Assembly: GCF_900103825.1 (NCBI RefSeq)
Contig: NZ_FNIF01000003.1
Span: 1 to 64,000 of the forward strand
DNA: 64,000 bases
Direction of reading: 5' to 3'
Source: Paenibacillus sp. yr247
GTDB taxonomy: Bacteria; Bacillota; Bacilli; Paenibacillales; NBRC-103111
Part shown: piece by piece, positions 16,725 through 25,806 of the stretch
Layout of the letters: every line of letters begins with the position of its first letter
How positions within the stretch are numbered: the first letter of the stretch is position 1
Made by a program: the position numbers and the translations under genes
The notes under the pieces: generated by a model
What the model saw: only the letters and a program-made list of their open reading frames with translations
Databases searched by the model: none
Told to the model about the DNA's origin: nothing

Positions 16725-17593
16725 CTAGCCGAAGAATTCCAGTGCCTGCCCATTCAATCGTGGCATTCGAACGACGGCCCCGAGACATTCGCCAGTTTCG
16801 AAATTGAAGGCGACAACCTCGTCCTGCGCGACGCAATAGAGGAGTCCATTCGGTCCGAACCGCAACCCGCGAGGTTTGTGGAACTCAGTCAAACCGTTTG
16901 AAGAGAAGACGCGGATGAGATGACCATCCGTAGCGTCATATTCGCGAATGGTCGTGACAGCGTCTGGTGCGCCGAACGGCTGCTCGCTAGAAACAAGGAT
17001 ATTTTCGTTGGGGGCGATGGCAAGGTCGAGGGGACTGAGTCCAGGGTCCATCACGAACCGAGCCGCCAGAACGCTTCCCCCGGGAGCGAAGACAACAACG
17101 GTGTCGTCGCCTTCGCCGCCCGGTCCAACGCCTGAAGCAAGAAAAAGCCTGCCGTCACTTCCAAAAGCGAAACCGCGGGGAAACGGCACAACGCCAGCCG
17201 GTACGACAAGCTCGCCCGCGGCATCGAGCCCAGCCGGAAAGGCCATGATGGTGCGCGCGGTACGGAGTCCAATATGATAGCGGCCATCCAGGTCTAAATT
17301 CCCCCCACCGGGGTTAAGCCCTTTGATCGGGCCTGTGTCTCGCACGACCCGGCCATCCGGTCCGATAGCGAGTACTCGGTCGGCGCCGCTGTTGAGATAG
17401 AGCAAGCCTTTCGGTCGGCGCCGCTGTTGAGATAGAGCAAGCCTTTTGCCCGATCGACGCATAGACCGCGCGGGTCAGCGATCCGGCCGTCATCACTAAA
17501 AACGCCGAGCGGATTGCCATCGAGATCGAATCTTAGAAGCGCGCCGAATCCATTACCATTGAAGCCGGCGGCGCTGGTGACGAGAAGACGCAT
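16725..17593 (-). pseudogene. NHL/beta-propeller repeat protein, frameshifted by a 35-bp tandem duplication
   Basis: From ATG 17593 the protein begins MRLLVTSAAGFNGNGFGALL and shows repeated blades of the type RFDLDGNPLGVFSDDGRIAD, PRGLCVDRAKGLLYLNSGAD, FPRGFAFGSDGRLFLASG and KPRGLRFGPNGLLYCVAQ. These are typical of NHL/SMP-30-like six-bladed propellers. An exact 35-bp duplication near 17377-17446 shifts the frame; removing one unit restores a continuous ~277-residue protein. GC content is clearly higher than the surroundings, suggesting transfer. No signal peptide is seen. Function unknown. Confidence 0.8.
17377..17446. repeat. 35-bp direct tandem duplication
   Basis: The unit starting CGGTCGGCGCCGCTGTTGAG at 17377 is repeated exactly from 17412. 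Because 35 is not a multiple of three it breaks the NHL-repeat gene. Confidence 0.95.
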
Positions 17594-17679
17594 TGAACCA
17601 ACTTCATCCCTTCTTGTATATTGATTAGTAATACAGGCAATCCAATATCCAGCCATTATATGATTACATTTAAATATAC

Positions 17680-17989
17680 TCAATGGGTAAACTCATTTAA
17701 ATGATTTCTCCAGGGGGAAGAAACACCTTTTGTCGGCATGAGACACTGGCAATAATTAAACGGCGGTACGTCCTCCAAAACGGCGAGGTTTGCGCCGTGT
17801 ATGAAACTGGAACGATTCTTCGCTAGGAAGACGATTGCCTCTGTAATCTCATCCGCTGTAGCAGGACGGCCTGCCAATGCTTGGGAGGCCAGATGATCAA
17901 GTGCTTCGCCCATTATTTGCTGTCACTCGGCCAATGCCGCTCGTTCCTCCCGTAATAAGTGCTGTAAAACCCTATTGATTAGAAGCCAT
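17680..17989 (-). pseudogene. SDR gene with large internal deletion
   Basis: ATG 17989 reads MASNQ, a TAG, then GFTALITGGTSGIGRVTANN, and jumps to the C-terminal part QALAGRPATADEITEAIVFL followed by AKNRSSFIHGANLAVLEDV. The central region with the catalytic Tyr-Lys is lost. The ribosome site and promoter remain. It is the sister of the stub at 14630-14716. Confidence 0.82.
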
Positions 17990-18049
17990 TCGTAATTACC
18001 CCTTTCAAAATTATTATGTGTTCAATCCATTTTCCTTAAACTGAAATAA

Positions 18050-18085
18050 ATACTAAAGTAAAATTTTTGGATTTTCAACTCCATA
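18050..18085 (-). promoter_or_regulatory. TetR-regulon type promoter in front of the second SDR remnant
   Basis: Minus strand TTGAAA (complement of 18073-18078), 17-bp spacer and TAGTAT (complement of 18050-18055). TGGAGTTGAAAATCCA spans the -35. Confidence 0.75.
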
Positions 18086-18089
18086 ATTA

Positions 18090-18297
18090 GCAAGCATCGC
18101 TGCCTATCACGCCATTCTGGCAAACGTGTTAACCCAAAGCATCAGCGGAATCGCGATCAAACAAGGAATATCCCGTAACTCCACCCGCATGAGGAACACG
18201 CCCACCTTTAAGATAGTTTTTTCCGTTGCAATCACGACGCTGGGCTGCATCTTATGGGGAGGTATTACTCATCTAAATGATACCTCTGCTTCATAGA
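18090..18297 (+). pseudogene. C-terminal remnant of a membrane protein
   Basis: An open frame of ~65 codons without a start reads LTQSISGIAIKQGISRNSTR and ends with a hydrophobic helix FKIVFSVAITTLGCILWGGI and a short tail before TAG. It looks like the last transmembrane segment of a transporter, but the family cannot be named. Duplicated at 14820-14990. Confidence 0.5.
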
Positions 18298-18497
18298 TAA
18301 AACACAATGGTGGAGAACAGTTTTCCGTCTCCACCATTGTATGTATATTCATCGTATACGAAATCGCCGACAATTGGATTGCGCGGGGGTATAAGGTGGC
18401 TGTGGTGTTGCGAATCATCGGCGTCAGCCTTCATCGAATTGAGATTTCGTTATCAAATTTGGGTGCTTTCCTTTCCGGTACTAATTATAAAAAGCTC

Positions 18498-18518
18498 GTG
18501 GCTGGACAATCCAGCCAC
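18498..18518 (-). terminator. Dispersed terminator hairpin, copy 3
   Basis: GTGGCTGG (18498-18505) and CCAGCCAC (18511-18518) form an 8-bp stem, followed on the plus side by AGGCTTGAA as in the copies at 1969 and 12431. It marks the end of the trxA stub. Confidence 0.7.
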
Positions 18519-18624
18519 AGGCTTGAAAAAAACAAGCACTTTCCTTCGCAAGTAAAGCTTTGTTAATTTTAAAATCCGGCCCCATCTTCAATTTCGATCC
18601 ACAGATAAAGCCAGTACATAGCCA

Positions 18625-18672
18625 ACCAGTTCCGTACCACTTAGATCAACTCTTTTGTCCGGCTATCGATCC
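18625..18672 (-). pseudogene. trxA 3'-end stub
   Basis: The minus strand reads IDSRTKELI then TAA, followed by AGTGGTACGGAACTGG. This matches the end of trxA copy 2 (WIDSQTK-stop, then AAGTGGTACGGAA). Everything upstream of the last ten codons has been replaced, so this is the scar of a lost trxB-trxA unit. Confidence 0.6.
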
Positions 18673-18824
18673 ATGGGTTGGAATTCCTAGACGAAACATC
18701 CTCCTTCATATTGAATTTTTTTAATAAATACTGCTACTTAGTAGCATCATTAGAAAGCATCGAACGAGATCTTGTGCTGTTTGCAATACGCATCAGCATA
18801 TCCGCCGCATTTTTTAGCGGCACA

Positions 18825-19454
18825 TCAGATGATGAACGAGCGGATATGCGCGAGCATGGCGTCCAATACCGCTTCGAGCGGGCTCGTCTCCTTGCGGACC
18901 TGCGTGAGAAGAAGGCCTCCCTGAAGGGCGGTCAGCAGCGCCAACGCGAGAACGTCCGGATCGGCATCGGCTCTCAGCTCGCCGTGCTCCTGCATCGCAA
19001 GAAGTCCTCTGCGAATGGAGTGCTCCCACTGCATAAATCCGGCTGTGAGCTCGGTACGAGCCGCCGAGTCCGTATCCGCCAGCTCGCTGGCAAGCGAGCC
19101 GATCGGACAGCCCCCCTGGCATTGCCGCTCAATCTGAAGTTGTACGATCGCATCACACCAAGTTCTCAGCGCCTCCATGCTATCTAGATGGCTCAACAGA
19201 GGCTCCTGGGCACTCAACACTTGTTCGGTCTGATACACAATGACCGCCAGAACGAGCTCTCGCTTCTCCTTGAAATAATGGTACAGCTGGGAGGCACTGA
19301 CCTTGGCCTCCCGCTGCACGTCTTCCACGCTTGTACCTGCAACGCCGCGATCAAACATCAGTTTGGCCGCGGCGTCGACGATGCGCGCGCGCGTCTCTTT
19401 TCCCTTTTTCGTCAGCCGCTGCTCTTGTTTTTTGACATCCATTAAGTTTTCCAT
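18825..19454 (-). CDS. TetR-family transcriptional regulator (intact), 209 aa
   Basis: DNA-binding domain at residues ~15-60 with TRARIVDAAAKLMFDRGVAG and EAKVSASQLYHYFKEKRELV (the HTH), followed by an all-helical ligand domain containing CQGGCPIGSLASELAD, a Cys-bearing segment typical of the YxaF/LmrA-like TetR group. It is the only undamaged copy in this window, so it is the natural candidate to act on the TGGAGT operators at 2.8, 14.8, 15.3, 18.06 and 32.0 kb. Cysteines in CQGGC could sense thiol-reactive compounds (inference). Immediately upstream a degraded operator (AAAATGGAGCTGAAAATCTG) remains but no divergent target gene follows. Confidence 0.92.
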   Translation of the reverse strand: MENLMDVKKQEQRLTKKGKETRARIVDAAAKLMFDRGVAGTSVEDVQREAKVSASQLYHYFKEKRELVLAVIVYQTEQVLSAQEPLLSHLDSMEALRTWCDAIVQLQIERQCQGGCPIGSLASELADTDSAARTELTAGFMQWEHSIRRGLLAMQEHGELRADADPDVLALALLTALQGGLLLTQVRKETSPLEAVLDAMLAHIRSFII

Positions 19455-19588
19455 ACATGTAGTATAACAAAAATGGAGCTGAAAATCTGAAAAATTACTT
19501 CCACTCTCTACATTTTATTAGCTATAGATGCATGCCCTTCGATCACCAACGGCTTCAGGCTGAGATCCGTGCTTTTTTTGTTGGACGC

Positions 19589-20009
19589 TCATCTTTTATC
19601 AATAATCGCGACGGTGCAACGGGAGATAAAGATCAGTTTATCCTGCTCGACTATGATCTTGCTATCCCAGACCATCGTTTTTGCGTCCCTTTGTGAAAAA
19701 AGGGGTAGCGACCGCGGTCACGATACCCTCACTTTTGCTCCGGAGGTGGTTGGCGTTAATCTCCAGCCCTACCGCCGCATATTCTTGGTTGTCTATATTT
19801 ATGATGGAGGCGCTGGAAGCCGCCGATTCCGCCAATAAAACCGAAGCACCGTCGTGCAGAATGCCCGCAGGCTGATGGGTTATCGGACCAACTGGCATGG
19901 TCAAGACAACGCGATCCGGATGAAGTTACGTGTACTCAATGCCCAGCGACGCTATCGCCGAATTTCTTCTTCCTTCTTCCATATGACGGATGATGGTTTC
20001 CTTGTCCAT
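19589..20009 (-). pseudogene. Hotdog-fold thioesterase (PaaI/MenI-like), nonsense and frameshift
   Basis: From ATG 20009 the frame reads MDKETIIRHMEEGRRNS and then ASLGIEYT, then TAA, then LHPDRVVLTMPVGPITHQPA and GILHDGASVLLAESAA, where the usual G-G-A-S of hotdog thioesterases is D-G-A-S. A later frame change is required before VWDSKIIVEQDKLIFISRCT. Members hydrolyse acyl- or aryl-CoA thioesters. Two lesions make it non-functional. Confidence 0.78.
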
Positions 20010-20019
20010 TCCGAAGTTT

Positions 20020-20320
20020 GTTAATATGACATCTGATACGATCACTTTAACCAACCTCTCCTTTATCTAATAGTGAAGCTGGAACTGCACCCGCAAGCTG
20101 CGCTTCAAATTCGAAAGTATTCATCAAGAAGTAGTGACTTTTTTGACAATCAACGTATTTATACTTGCTCCTATAATAATTCCTGCAATATTAGGCAAGT
20201 TTTATGCATGAATGGCACTATTTTGTTTCGCTTATTCAAGTAATAATATCTATGTCAGGCAACGTTTGAGAGTCAGTTTAATTCATCAGTGCTCTGCACA
20301 TAATATTGATGTTATGAAAG
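20020..20320. other. Intergenic region ahead of MFS gene
   Basis: About 300 bp, AT-rich towards the MFS gene. No gene is supported. It probably contains the MFS promoter, but no clear -35/-10 pair is assigned. Confidence 0.4.
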
Positions 20321-20334
20321 AGAGGTGAGTGGTC

Positions 20335-21549
20335 GTGAGCGAAAGAAATATTACTTTTACGCAAGAACAACCACATCGGAACGGTCGCCTGTTACCGAAG
20401 ATTAGTTTCTATTTGCTGGTATCTGTTCTCGTTAGTTATCTTACTTCTTCCAGCGCCCCTACGCCATTATATGCTTTGTACGCTGTCAAATGGGGCTTTT
20501 CACCAATTACCGAAACCGTCATTTTTGGTGTCTATGCCGTAGCCGTTCTCTTTTCTCTTCTGACAGTTGGTTCTTTATCCGACTATGTGGGACGTCGACC
20601 TGTGCTTATCGGCGCTCTGGCCATACAGGCGGTGGCTATGCTCGTTTTCGCTACCGCTGGCGGAATAGACGCTTTGATAATTGCCCGCGTTTTGCAAGGG
20701 TTAGCAACCGGAGCGGCTGTTAGTGCGCTTGGTGCTGCGCTGCTTGACTTCGACAAGGTCAAGGGGACAATAGCCAATGCGGTGGGGTCCCCAATTGGGA
20801 TGGGACTGGGCTCGATCATGTCTGGTGTGATGGTTCAATTCCTACCAGCGCCGACGCATCTCATCTACTTCATCCTCCTTGTAGTTTTCATAGTCCAGGG
20901 ATTAGGTGTCTTGTTAATTCCGGAATCTGCCGACCCGAAAGCAGGTGCATTATCATCGTTGGTGCCGCACTTTGGGATACCCGCTACCACACGTAAACCG
21001 CTCGTTGCGGCCGTACCAGCACTCGTAGCAACTTGGGCCTTGATGGCTTTCTATGGATCTATTGGTCCAACTGTAGTTAAACTAATTACCCACTCTAATT
21101 CCTATTTCTTTGCGGGGCTACCACTCTTCGCAATAGCTGGAAGCGCCAGCATTACGATACTCATTGTCAGATCCTTCCCTTCAAAAGTTGCAATGCTGCT
21201 TGGAATGGTTGCACTGATTGTTGGCGTCGGCTGTACGTTGCTTGCAACTGTTAATACCTCAATCCTCATGTTTTTTATTGGAACGGTTGTTGCGGGAGTT
21301 GGTTTCGGAGGAGGGTTCCAAGGAGCGTTCCGAATTGTACTCCCTCTAGCAAAACTGCATGAACGCGCCGGTTTGCTCTCCACGCTGTACGTGATTTGCT
21401 ATATCGCGTTGGGGGTTCCTGCTGTCATCGCTGGGATATTCGTGGAGAAATTTGGAATCCTCAACATGACGAGAGAGTACGGCCTAGTCGTAATGATATT
21501 TGGCGCCCTCTCAGCGTTGGGCTTAGGCTTTGTGAAGAAGAGTGAGTAA
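20335..21549 (+). CDS. MFS transporter (efflux-type), 404 aa
   Basis: Twelve hydrophobic segments with the MFS loop 2-3 motif GSLSDYVGRRPVLI near residue 83 and IARVLQGLATGAAVSALGAA in helix 4, typical of drug:H+ antiporters. The GTG at 20335 is chosen because AGAGAGG (20319-20325) is at proper distance; GTG 20329 lies too close to it. The gene is intact and monocistronic. Substrate unknown; context with detoxification genes suggests export of a toxic compound. Confidence 0.85.
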   Translation: MSERNITFTQEQPHRNGRLLPKISFYLLVSVLVSYLTSSSAPTPLYALYAVKWGFSPITETVIFGVYAVAVLFSLLTVGSLSDYVGRRPVLIGALAIQAVAMLVFATAGGIDALIIARVLQGLATGAAVSALGAALLDFDKVKGTIANAVGSPIGMGLGSIMSGVMVQFLPAPTHLIYFILLVVFIVQGLGVLLIPESADPKAGALSSLVPHFGIPATTRKPLVAAVPALVATWALMAFYGSIGPTVVKLITHSNSYFFAGLPLFAIAGSASITILIVRSFPSKVAMLLGMVALIVGVGCTLLATVNTSILMFFIGTVVAGVGFGGGFQGAFRIVLPLAKLHERAGLLSTLYVICYIALGVPAVIAGIFVEKFGILNMTREYGLVVMIFGALSALGLGFVKKSE

Positions 21550-21840
21550 CCTATAGAGGGCTAATCCAGTAGCGAATCAATTTTATGAAATTTGTACGGA
21601 CATCGATGAGTCGTCCAGGAATTAAATATCTGCTAGGATTGCCAGAGCTTTGGCGGCAGAAGGCTTTGCTTTTCATGGAGTGAAATTAGCAAGGCGGCCG
21701 AGGTTAAAAGTAGCGAGGATAACGATTCAACGCGAATGTTCCCACAAGCAGCTTAAATACCCTTAATCCTCACCGGTTCAAGCATTCGCAGGATGAAAAA
21801 GAAGCGTGGAGTGTTGGAAGACGTTACGCAAAATGGACCT
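21550..21840. other. Intergenic, possible SDR scrap
   Basis: A short stretch around 21630-21665 reads ARIARALAAEGFAF, reminiscent of the first helix of an SDR, but is too short to assign. Nothing else is seen. Confidence 0.3.
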
Positions 21841-21842
21841 CT

Positions 21843-22330
21843 GTCAATAGATTAGACACACCAAACTGTTTAAGTAAATAAGTTCTTTCTTCAAAATACT
21901 ATGAAAAGATTCAATGCAGGCGTTGTCGTAACAGTACCCTTTACGACTCATGCTGTCTTTCATCTTGTAGCTACGAAGACGTTTTTGGTACGTAATGGAT
22001 GCATACTGGCTGCCGCGATCAGAGTGATGCAACACTCCATCCTTAGGCTTCTGAATGCGATATGCTTGATTTAAAGCCTTTAAACACAACTCCTTTGTCA
22101 TGCGTTCATCCATATGGAATCCGGTAATTTTACGCGTACAGAGATCCTCTACGCTGGCAAGGTAAAGCCATCCTTCGTCTGTTGGCACATACGTAATATC
22201 TGCCATCCAGACTTGATTAGGCTTCTCTGCAGTGAAGTCCTGATTCAAGACATTGTCGGACACAGGCAGGTTGTGTTTTGAATTCGTTGTAGCCTTGTAT
22301 TTCTTCACAATACGCGAATTCAAGCCCAAA
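21843..22330 (-). mobile_element. IS3-family (IS150-like) transposase OrfB, truncated both ends
   Basis: Retroviral-integrase-like core with VWMADITYVPTDEGWLYLAS (first Asp), LHHSDRGSQYASITYQKRL (second Asp) and SRKGYCYDNACIESFHSILK (Glu), so the DDE triad is present. The N-terminal ~100 residues, OrfA and the C-terminal ~50 residues are missing, and the last residues (LNSLVCLIY) are non-homologous. Not an active element. Confidence 0.85.
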
Positions 22331-22451
22331 AACGGTCCTAGCGCGAAATAGATGCGAAAGCGGGCCGTTTTTGCTTATTGTTAAGAAAATACCAAAAACT
22401 CTCCACTCAACCCCTACCGTTCGTCGTGTGCAATATAAGCTAGGATACTAA

Positions 22452-22865
22452 CTAAAACGCCCCTCTCCCCCTGCCTGACACAAGAAGCGCCGACACAAGC
22501 GAGGCAAACATCGGGACGAAGCCGACCGCGATCACCTTGGCCAGCCGGTAGCACTGAAACCGGTAGGCACCGGAATCGCCGAAGCTTTCGAGAAAAGCGA
22601 TCTGCCCTACATACCTGCGGACCGTTTCCTTCGATAGAACGTGCGGACGGTCCTGGCTCGCATCCCGCGCGAAGCCTTTCTGCCTCAGCACTTCCGCGAT
22701 TTCGTACACCCTGTCCCGATGCGGACTGGATAGACCGTCCGTCAATTCTGCCAGATCGAACCACCGGGTTCCAAACTCATACAAAATTACATGAGTTTCC
22801 TCATCATTGAACCTTTTCACAATGGAAAGCCCCCAGGAAGTCTGAACCTCCTGTCCGAAGTAAGC
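22452..22865 (-). pseudogene. 5'-truncated unknown protein fused to a dehydrogenase fragment
   Basis: An open frame reading FGQEVQTSWGLSIVKRFNDE, then ETHVILYEFGTRWFDLAELT, then YEIAEVLRQKGFARDAS, and ending with a hydrophobic helix AVGFVPMFASLVSALLVSG. No start codon with a ribosome site is visible and the frame enters from the truncated dehydrogenase gene, so the protein has lost its N-terminus. I do not recognise the family. The middle part looks like a small helical DNA-binding or regulatory domain, and the end could anchor in the membrane. Confidence 0.45.
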
Positions 22866-23580
22866 AGGAAAGCTGATCTTTTCATCCGATTCAATCTATC
22901 GGCATTGATCATCTTTTCCGTCTCGACGGTTAACGGACAGTGCATCGAGATCACATCCGAGCGCTCAAAAAGTTCGTCCTGCTCCACCCATTGAAAGTTG
23001 GCAAGCGGCGTATTAACAGACATGTTCCGCTTATGAGCGAGCACTTTCATGCCGAAGGCCGAAGAAATGCGAGCCACCTGCTCGCCGATGCGGCTATATC
23101 CGACGATGCCCATCGTCTTGCCCGCCAGTTCCATTAATGGGCTGCGCCAAAAGCACCAATCCGGATTGAGCGATCACTCGCCCTGGTGAACCGCATCGCT
23201 GCGTTGTTGAACGCGGTGACACAGCTCTAATAATAAGGCGAACACCGTCTGCGCAACGGAGACGGTACCATAGCCCGGCACGTTGGTCACAGTAATTTCG
23301 CGCTCAGAGCCATTTTCACATCGACAATATCATATCCGGTTGCAAGGACACCTATGTACTTTAGGGCCGGCAGCTGATCAAGCACTTCCCTCCGAAGAGG
23401 AGTCTTGTTAGTAAGTATCGCCTCGGCATCCATGCAGCGTTCCAAGATTTGATCCACCGGCGTTCGATCGTGGATCGTTAAGCAGCCCAAGCTTTCCAGC
23501 CCCTCCCAGCTTAAATCCCCAGGGTTCAATGTATAACCATCCAGCACGCCGATGTTCATCGGCATCTCATCATCATTCAC
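22860..23580 (-). pseudogene. D-isomer 2-hydroxyacid dehydrogenase, frameshifted and 3'-truncated
   Basis: N-terminal substrate domain MNIGVLDGYTLNPGDLSWEG and [20 protein letters not shown], a frame change near 23290, then [40 protein letters not shown] (the NAD-binding GxxxxG variant) and SAFLLTSDR where INTSRGxxVDE is expected. Homology stops at ~22865 where another gene fragment begins, so the catalytic Glu-His part is missing. Confidence 0.82.
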
Positions 23581-23741
23581 CTGAATTTCCGTATTTCGCT
23601 TTGACGTTCTCTTTATTGAGCTCTCGTACCCGTAGTAACCACCCTACCTGTGAATAGCGAATTCATGAGATCTTCGAGCGATAAATGGTTTCATAAAGTG
23701 AGTAAACTTGGCAGGAATACCTTTCCACCAGGGCAAAGAAC

Positions 23742-23900
23742 TTACCCCTCTCCACCAGCACCAACCGAGAAAGTGAACTGTTCATAAGTTTTCATCGTTA
23801 ATTTTACTTGAAATGGCCCTCCTTTTGGAGCAGGTCCGTAATAAGGTTTTATATCTTCCTTTCTTACTTTTTTCGTAATATTGTCATAAGTGAATCAATT
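23742..23900 (-). pseudogene. C-terminal fragment of an unknown protein
   Basis: An open frame without start reads YDNITKKVRKEDIKPYYGPA and PKGGPFQVKLTMKTYEQFTF before TAA. It looks like a secreted or small structural protein end, but I cannot name it. The rest of 23581-24000 shows no gene. Confidence 0.3.
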
Positions 23901-24006
23901 TCATTTCTTCTGAGCTTCCAGCTAATGTCAGGTCCCCATCTTACTTGAGCTGATTGGACTGCATTTGCAGTCAATCTAAACACCCTAATCCGCGTTTTAC
24001 GAATTC

Positions 24007-24041
24007 AAAAAATCTCCGGAAGGCTTATGCCCCCGGAGATT
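24007..24041 (-). terminator. Terminator of the secreted crotonase gene
   Basis: AATCTCCGG and CCGGAGATT arms with an A-run at 24007-24012 (T-run on the minus strand). Same hairpin type as at 139-163. Confidence 0.85.
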
Positions 24042-24052
24042 CTTTTATAGAT

Positions 24053-24976
24053 TTACTTTTTGTTGGTGGCCATCGATCGGGCGACGTCGGCAGCGCTGAT
24101 GCCTTCGAGGGCTAGGCCATAACCGACGCCTTCATCGACGATGCGGCGCAGATTCTGGGTAAGGGCGACGCGTGTGTAGTGGCTGGTGAGCGGCGGAAGC
24201 TTAGTGATGTTTTCGGCGATCTCGTGTGCACGTGCCAGGAGTTTTTCGTCCGGCACGATCTCATTGACCGCCCCCCACTCCTGCGCCGTCTTCGCGTCAA
24301 GCTCCTGTTGCGTGAGGAGGAAGTAGCGGCCGCGTACGCTGCCGATGACCTCCGGCCAGAGCAGATTCACGCCATCACCCGGCACGATGCCGAAATCGAA
24401 GTGAGGCTTGTCTTGGAAGACAGTTTTCGGTGTTGCCAGCACGATGTCGGAAAGCAGGATGTATTCCGAATGTAGTCTGACCGGGCCGTTTACGGCGGCA
24501 ATCACCGGCACCTCGATATCGAGCATGTTCATGAGGACCTTTTTGCCCTCGCGATAGATCTTGTCATAACCCTGCGGGCTGAAGAAGTCGAAGCCTTCCG
24601 GGCTGATCGTATCCATGAAAGCATCGCCTGAGCCAGTCAGGATGACAACTCGGTTGTCGGGATCGGAAGCGATGGCATGGAAGAGATCGACAAACTCCTC
24701 ATGGGTATGGCCGTTAAAGATGAGCTTGCCGCCGTCGGTATGAAACTTCACCTCCAGAACACCGCTTTCTGAACGGGTCAATTGGGCATTGGGAAAGCTG
24801 TTACGGTAAGTGTCGAAGCGGCTGCTCGCGGAAGTGCTGCTAGCAGCCGCATTGGACGATGCGGTTTGTTCGTTATCGTTCATGGCGGCGAAGGCCGTCA
24901 CGTTGCCGCCGGAGGCCGTCAAGAGTGAGAAGCTCAATGTTGCGATTAAAGCGATAGAACTGATTTTTTTCTTCAT
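24053..24976 (-). CDS. Crotonase-fold (enoyl-CoA hydratase/isomerase family) protein with Sec signal peptide, 307 aa
   Basis: Residues 1-31 form a classic signal peptide (MKKKISSIALIATLSFSLLT, then a TAFAA cleavage region). Residues ~32-52 are a Ser/Ala/Asn/Thr-rich linker. From residue ~53 a crotonase fold follows: LEVKFHTDGGKLIFNGHTHE, RVVILTGSGDAFM (first oxyanion-loop region), VPVIAAVNGPVRLHSEYILL (second) and FQDKPHFDFGIVPGDGVNLL. Crotonases use cytosolic CoA thioesters, so a secreted form is unusual. The body is GC-rich with proteobacterial-like codon choice while the signal peptide is AT-rich, suggesting a transferred gene joined to a host export signal. Possible roles outside CoA chemistry cannot be deduced. 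Confidence 0.85.
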   Translation of the reverse strand: MKKKISSIALIATLSFSLLTASGGNVTAFAAMNDNEQTASSNAAASSTSASSRFDTYRNSFPNAQLTRSESGVLEVKFHTDGGKLIFNGHTHEEFVDLFHAIASDPDNRVVILTGSGDAFMDTISPEGFDFFSPQGYDKIYREGKKVLMNMLDIEVPVIAAVNGPVRLHSEYILLSDIVLATPKTVFQDKPHFDFGIVPGDGVNLLWPEVIGSVRGRYFLLTQQELDAKTAQEWGAVNEIVPDEKLLARAHEIAENITKLPPLTSHYTRVALTQNLRRIVDEGVGYGLALEGISAADVARSMATNKK

Positions 24977-25329
24977 GTGAACCTCCCAGTTTAATTTGGT
25001 ACCTTACGATACCCATTTTAAGATTGCGCTTCCATGAAATTGGAATGATCAACCGAACGATGGGACGCGAATCGTTGCAGCGTCACATCATTGAAGGAAT
25101 TACCGTCGGCACGGTGAAAGGTTAATAGTTTCCTCCTAAGTGATCAACAAGTTGGTTTTAGATAATTGTCTATCTTTCTGAATCGGATTGAACATTGGAT
25201 TCTGTCGACCGGATATCATTGGACTCGCGTCGCCTCGCTGGTGCGAAAGGAAATTTAAGCTGAAAACAAGCACGAGCATACAATTGTCATCACGCGGGGA
25301 AGACCTGTCATTTTATCGCAAATATAAGA

Positions 25330-25608
25330 TCAATGCGATTCCGGCAGCGGGAAGTCGAGAGGCTGCCATGCGCGAAGCTCGAGGGTGCGGGCGCCTTCCA
25401 GCACGAACGGATCGTGTTCCGCCAGCCGACGGGCTTCCTCTTCGCTTTCCGCGCGGTACAACACCATCCCGCTGAGTCCGTCGGCGAACGGGCCGGCCAT
25501 GACGACTTTGCCTTCCCGGTACAAGCGGTTGATGTAAGCAAGATGGACCGGTTCAAGCCGTGAGCTCTTTTCTGTGTCGACAATTGGTAATTGCGCGACG
25601 TAGATCAT
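25330..25608 (-). CDS. YciI-family protein, 92 aa
   Basis: Small ferredoxin-like-fold protein with RLEPVHLAYINRLYREGKVV, AGPFADGLSGMVLYRAESEE and EEARRLAEHDPFVLEGA. This is the H-x(n)-G-P-F-x-D-G and AxxDPF pattern of the YCII domain. Start ATG 25608 follows AAAGGAGAATCGTCC. YciI relatives include muconolactone-isomerase-like and dehydrochlorinase-like enzymes; here the role is unknown. GC-rich, probably part of imported catabolic DNA. Confidence 0.85.
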   Translation of the reverse strand: MIYVAQLPIVDTEKSSRLEPVHLAYINRLYREGKVVMAGPFADGLSGMVLYRAESEEEARRLAEHDPFVLEGARTLELRAWQPLDFPLPESH

Positions 25609-25806
25609 GGACGATTCTCCTTTTTCTCTCCTACAAATGTGCCTACTGCCAGAGCGGTAGTTCTTGCCGAAGCCATGAGTTTTCTTTACATAAGAACTCC
25701 TCCTTGTAGTTGAATAATCCTTCAAAATAATATTAATTGGAATTGGTTAAACGAAAAAGACTAATCCTGCATCATATTTGCCTAATAATGCAATATGTTA
25801 TCATTT

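Noticed and set aside
17377..17446. Tandem repeat considered as a CRISPR seed
   Set aside because: Only two directly abutting units without spacers, lying inside a coding sequence; no cas genes in the window.
18307..18480. Possible IS3 orfB start (IADNWIARGYKVAVVLRIIG)
   Set aside because: Only about 20 residues of weak resemblance, no catalytic motif; not enough to report as a feature.
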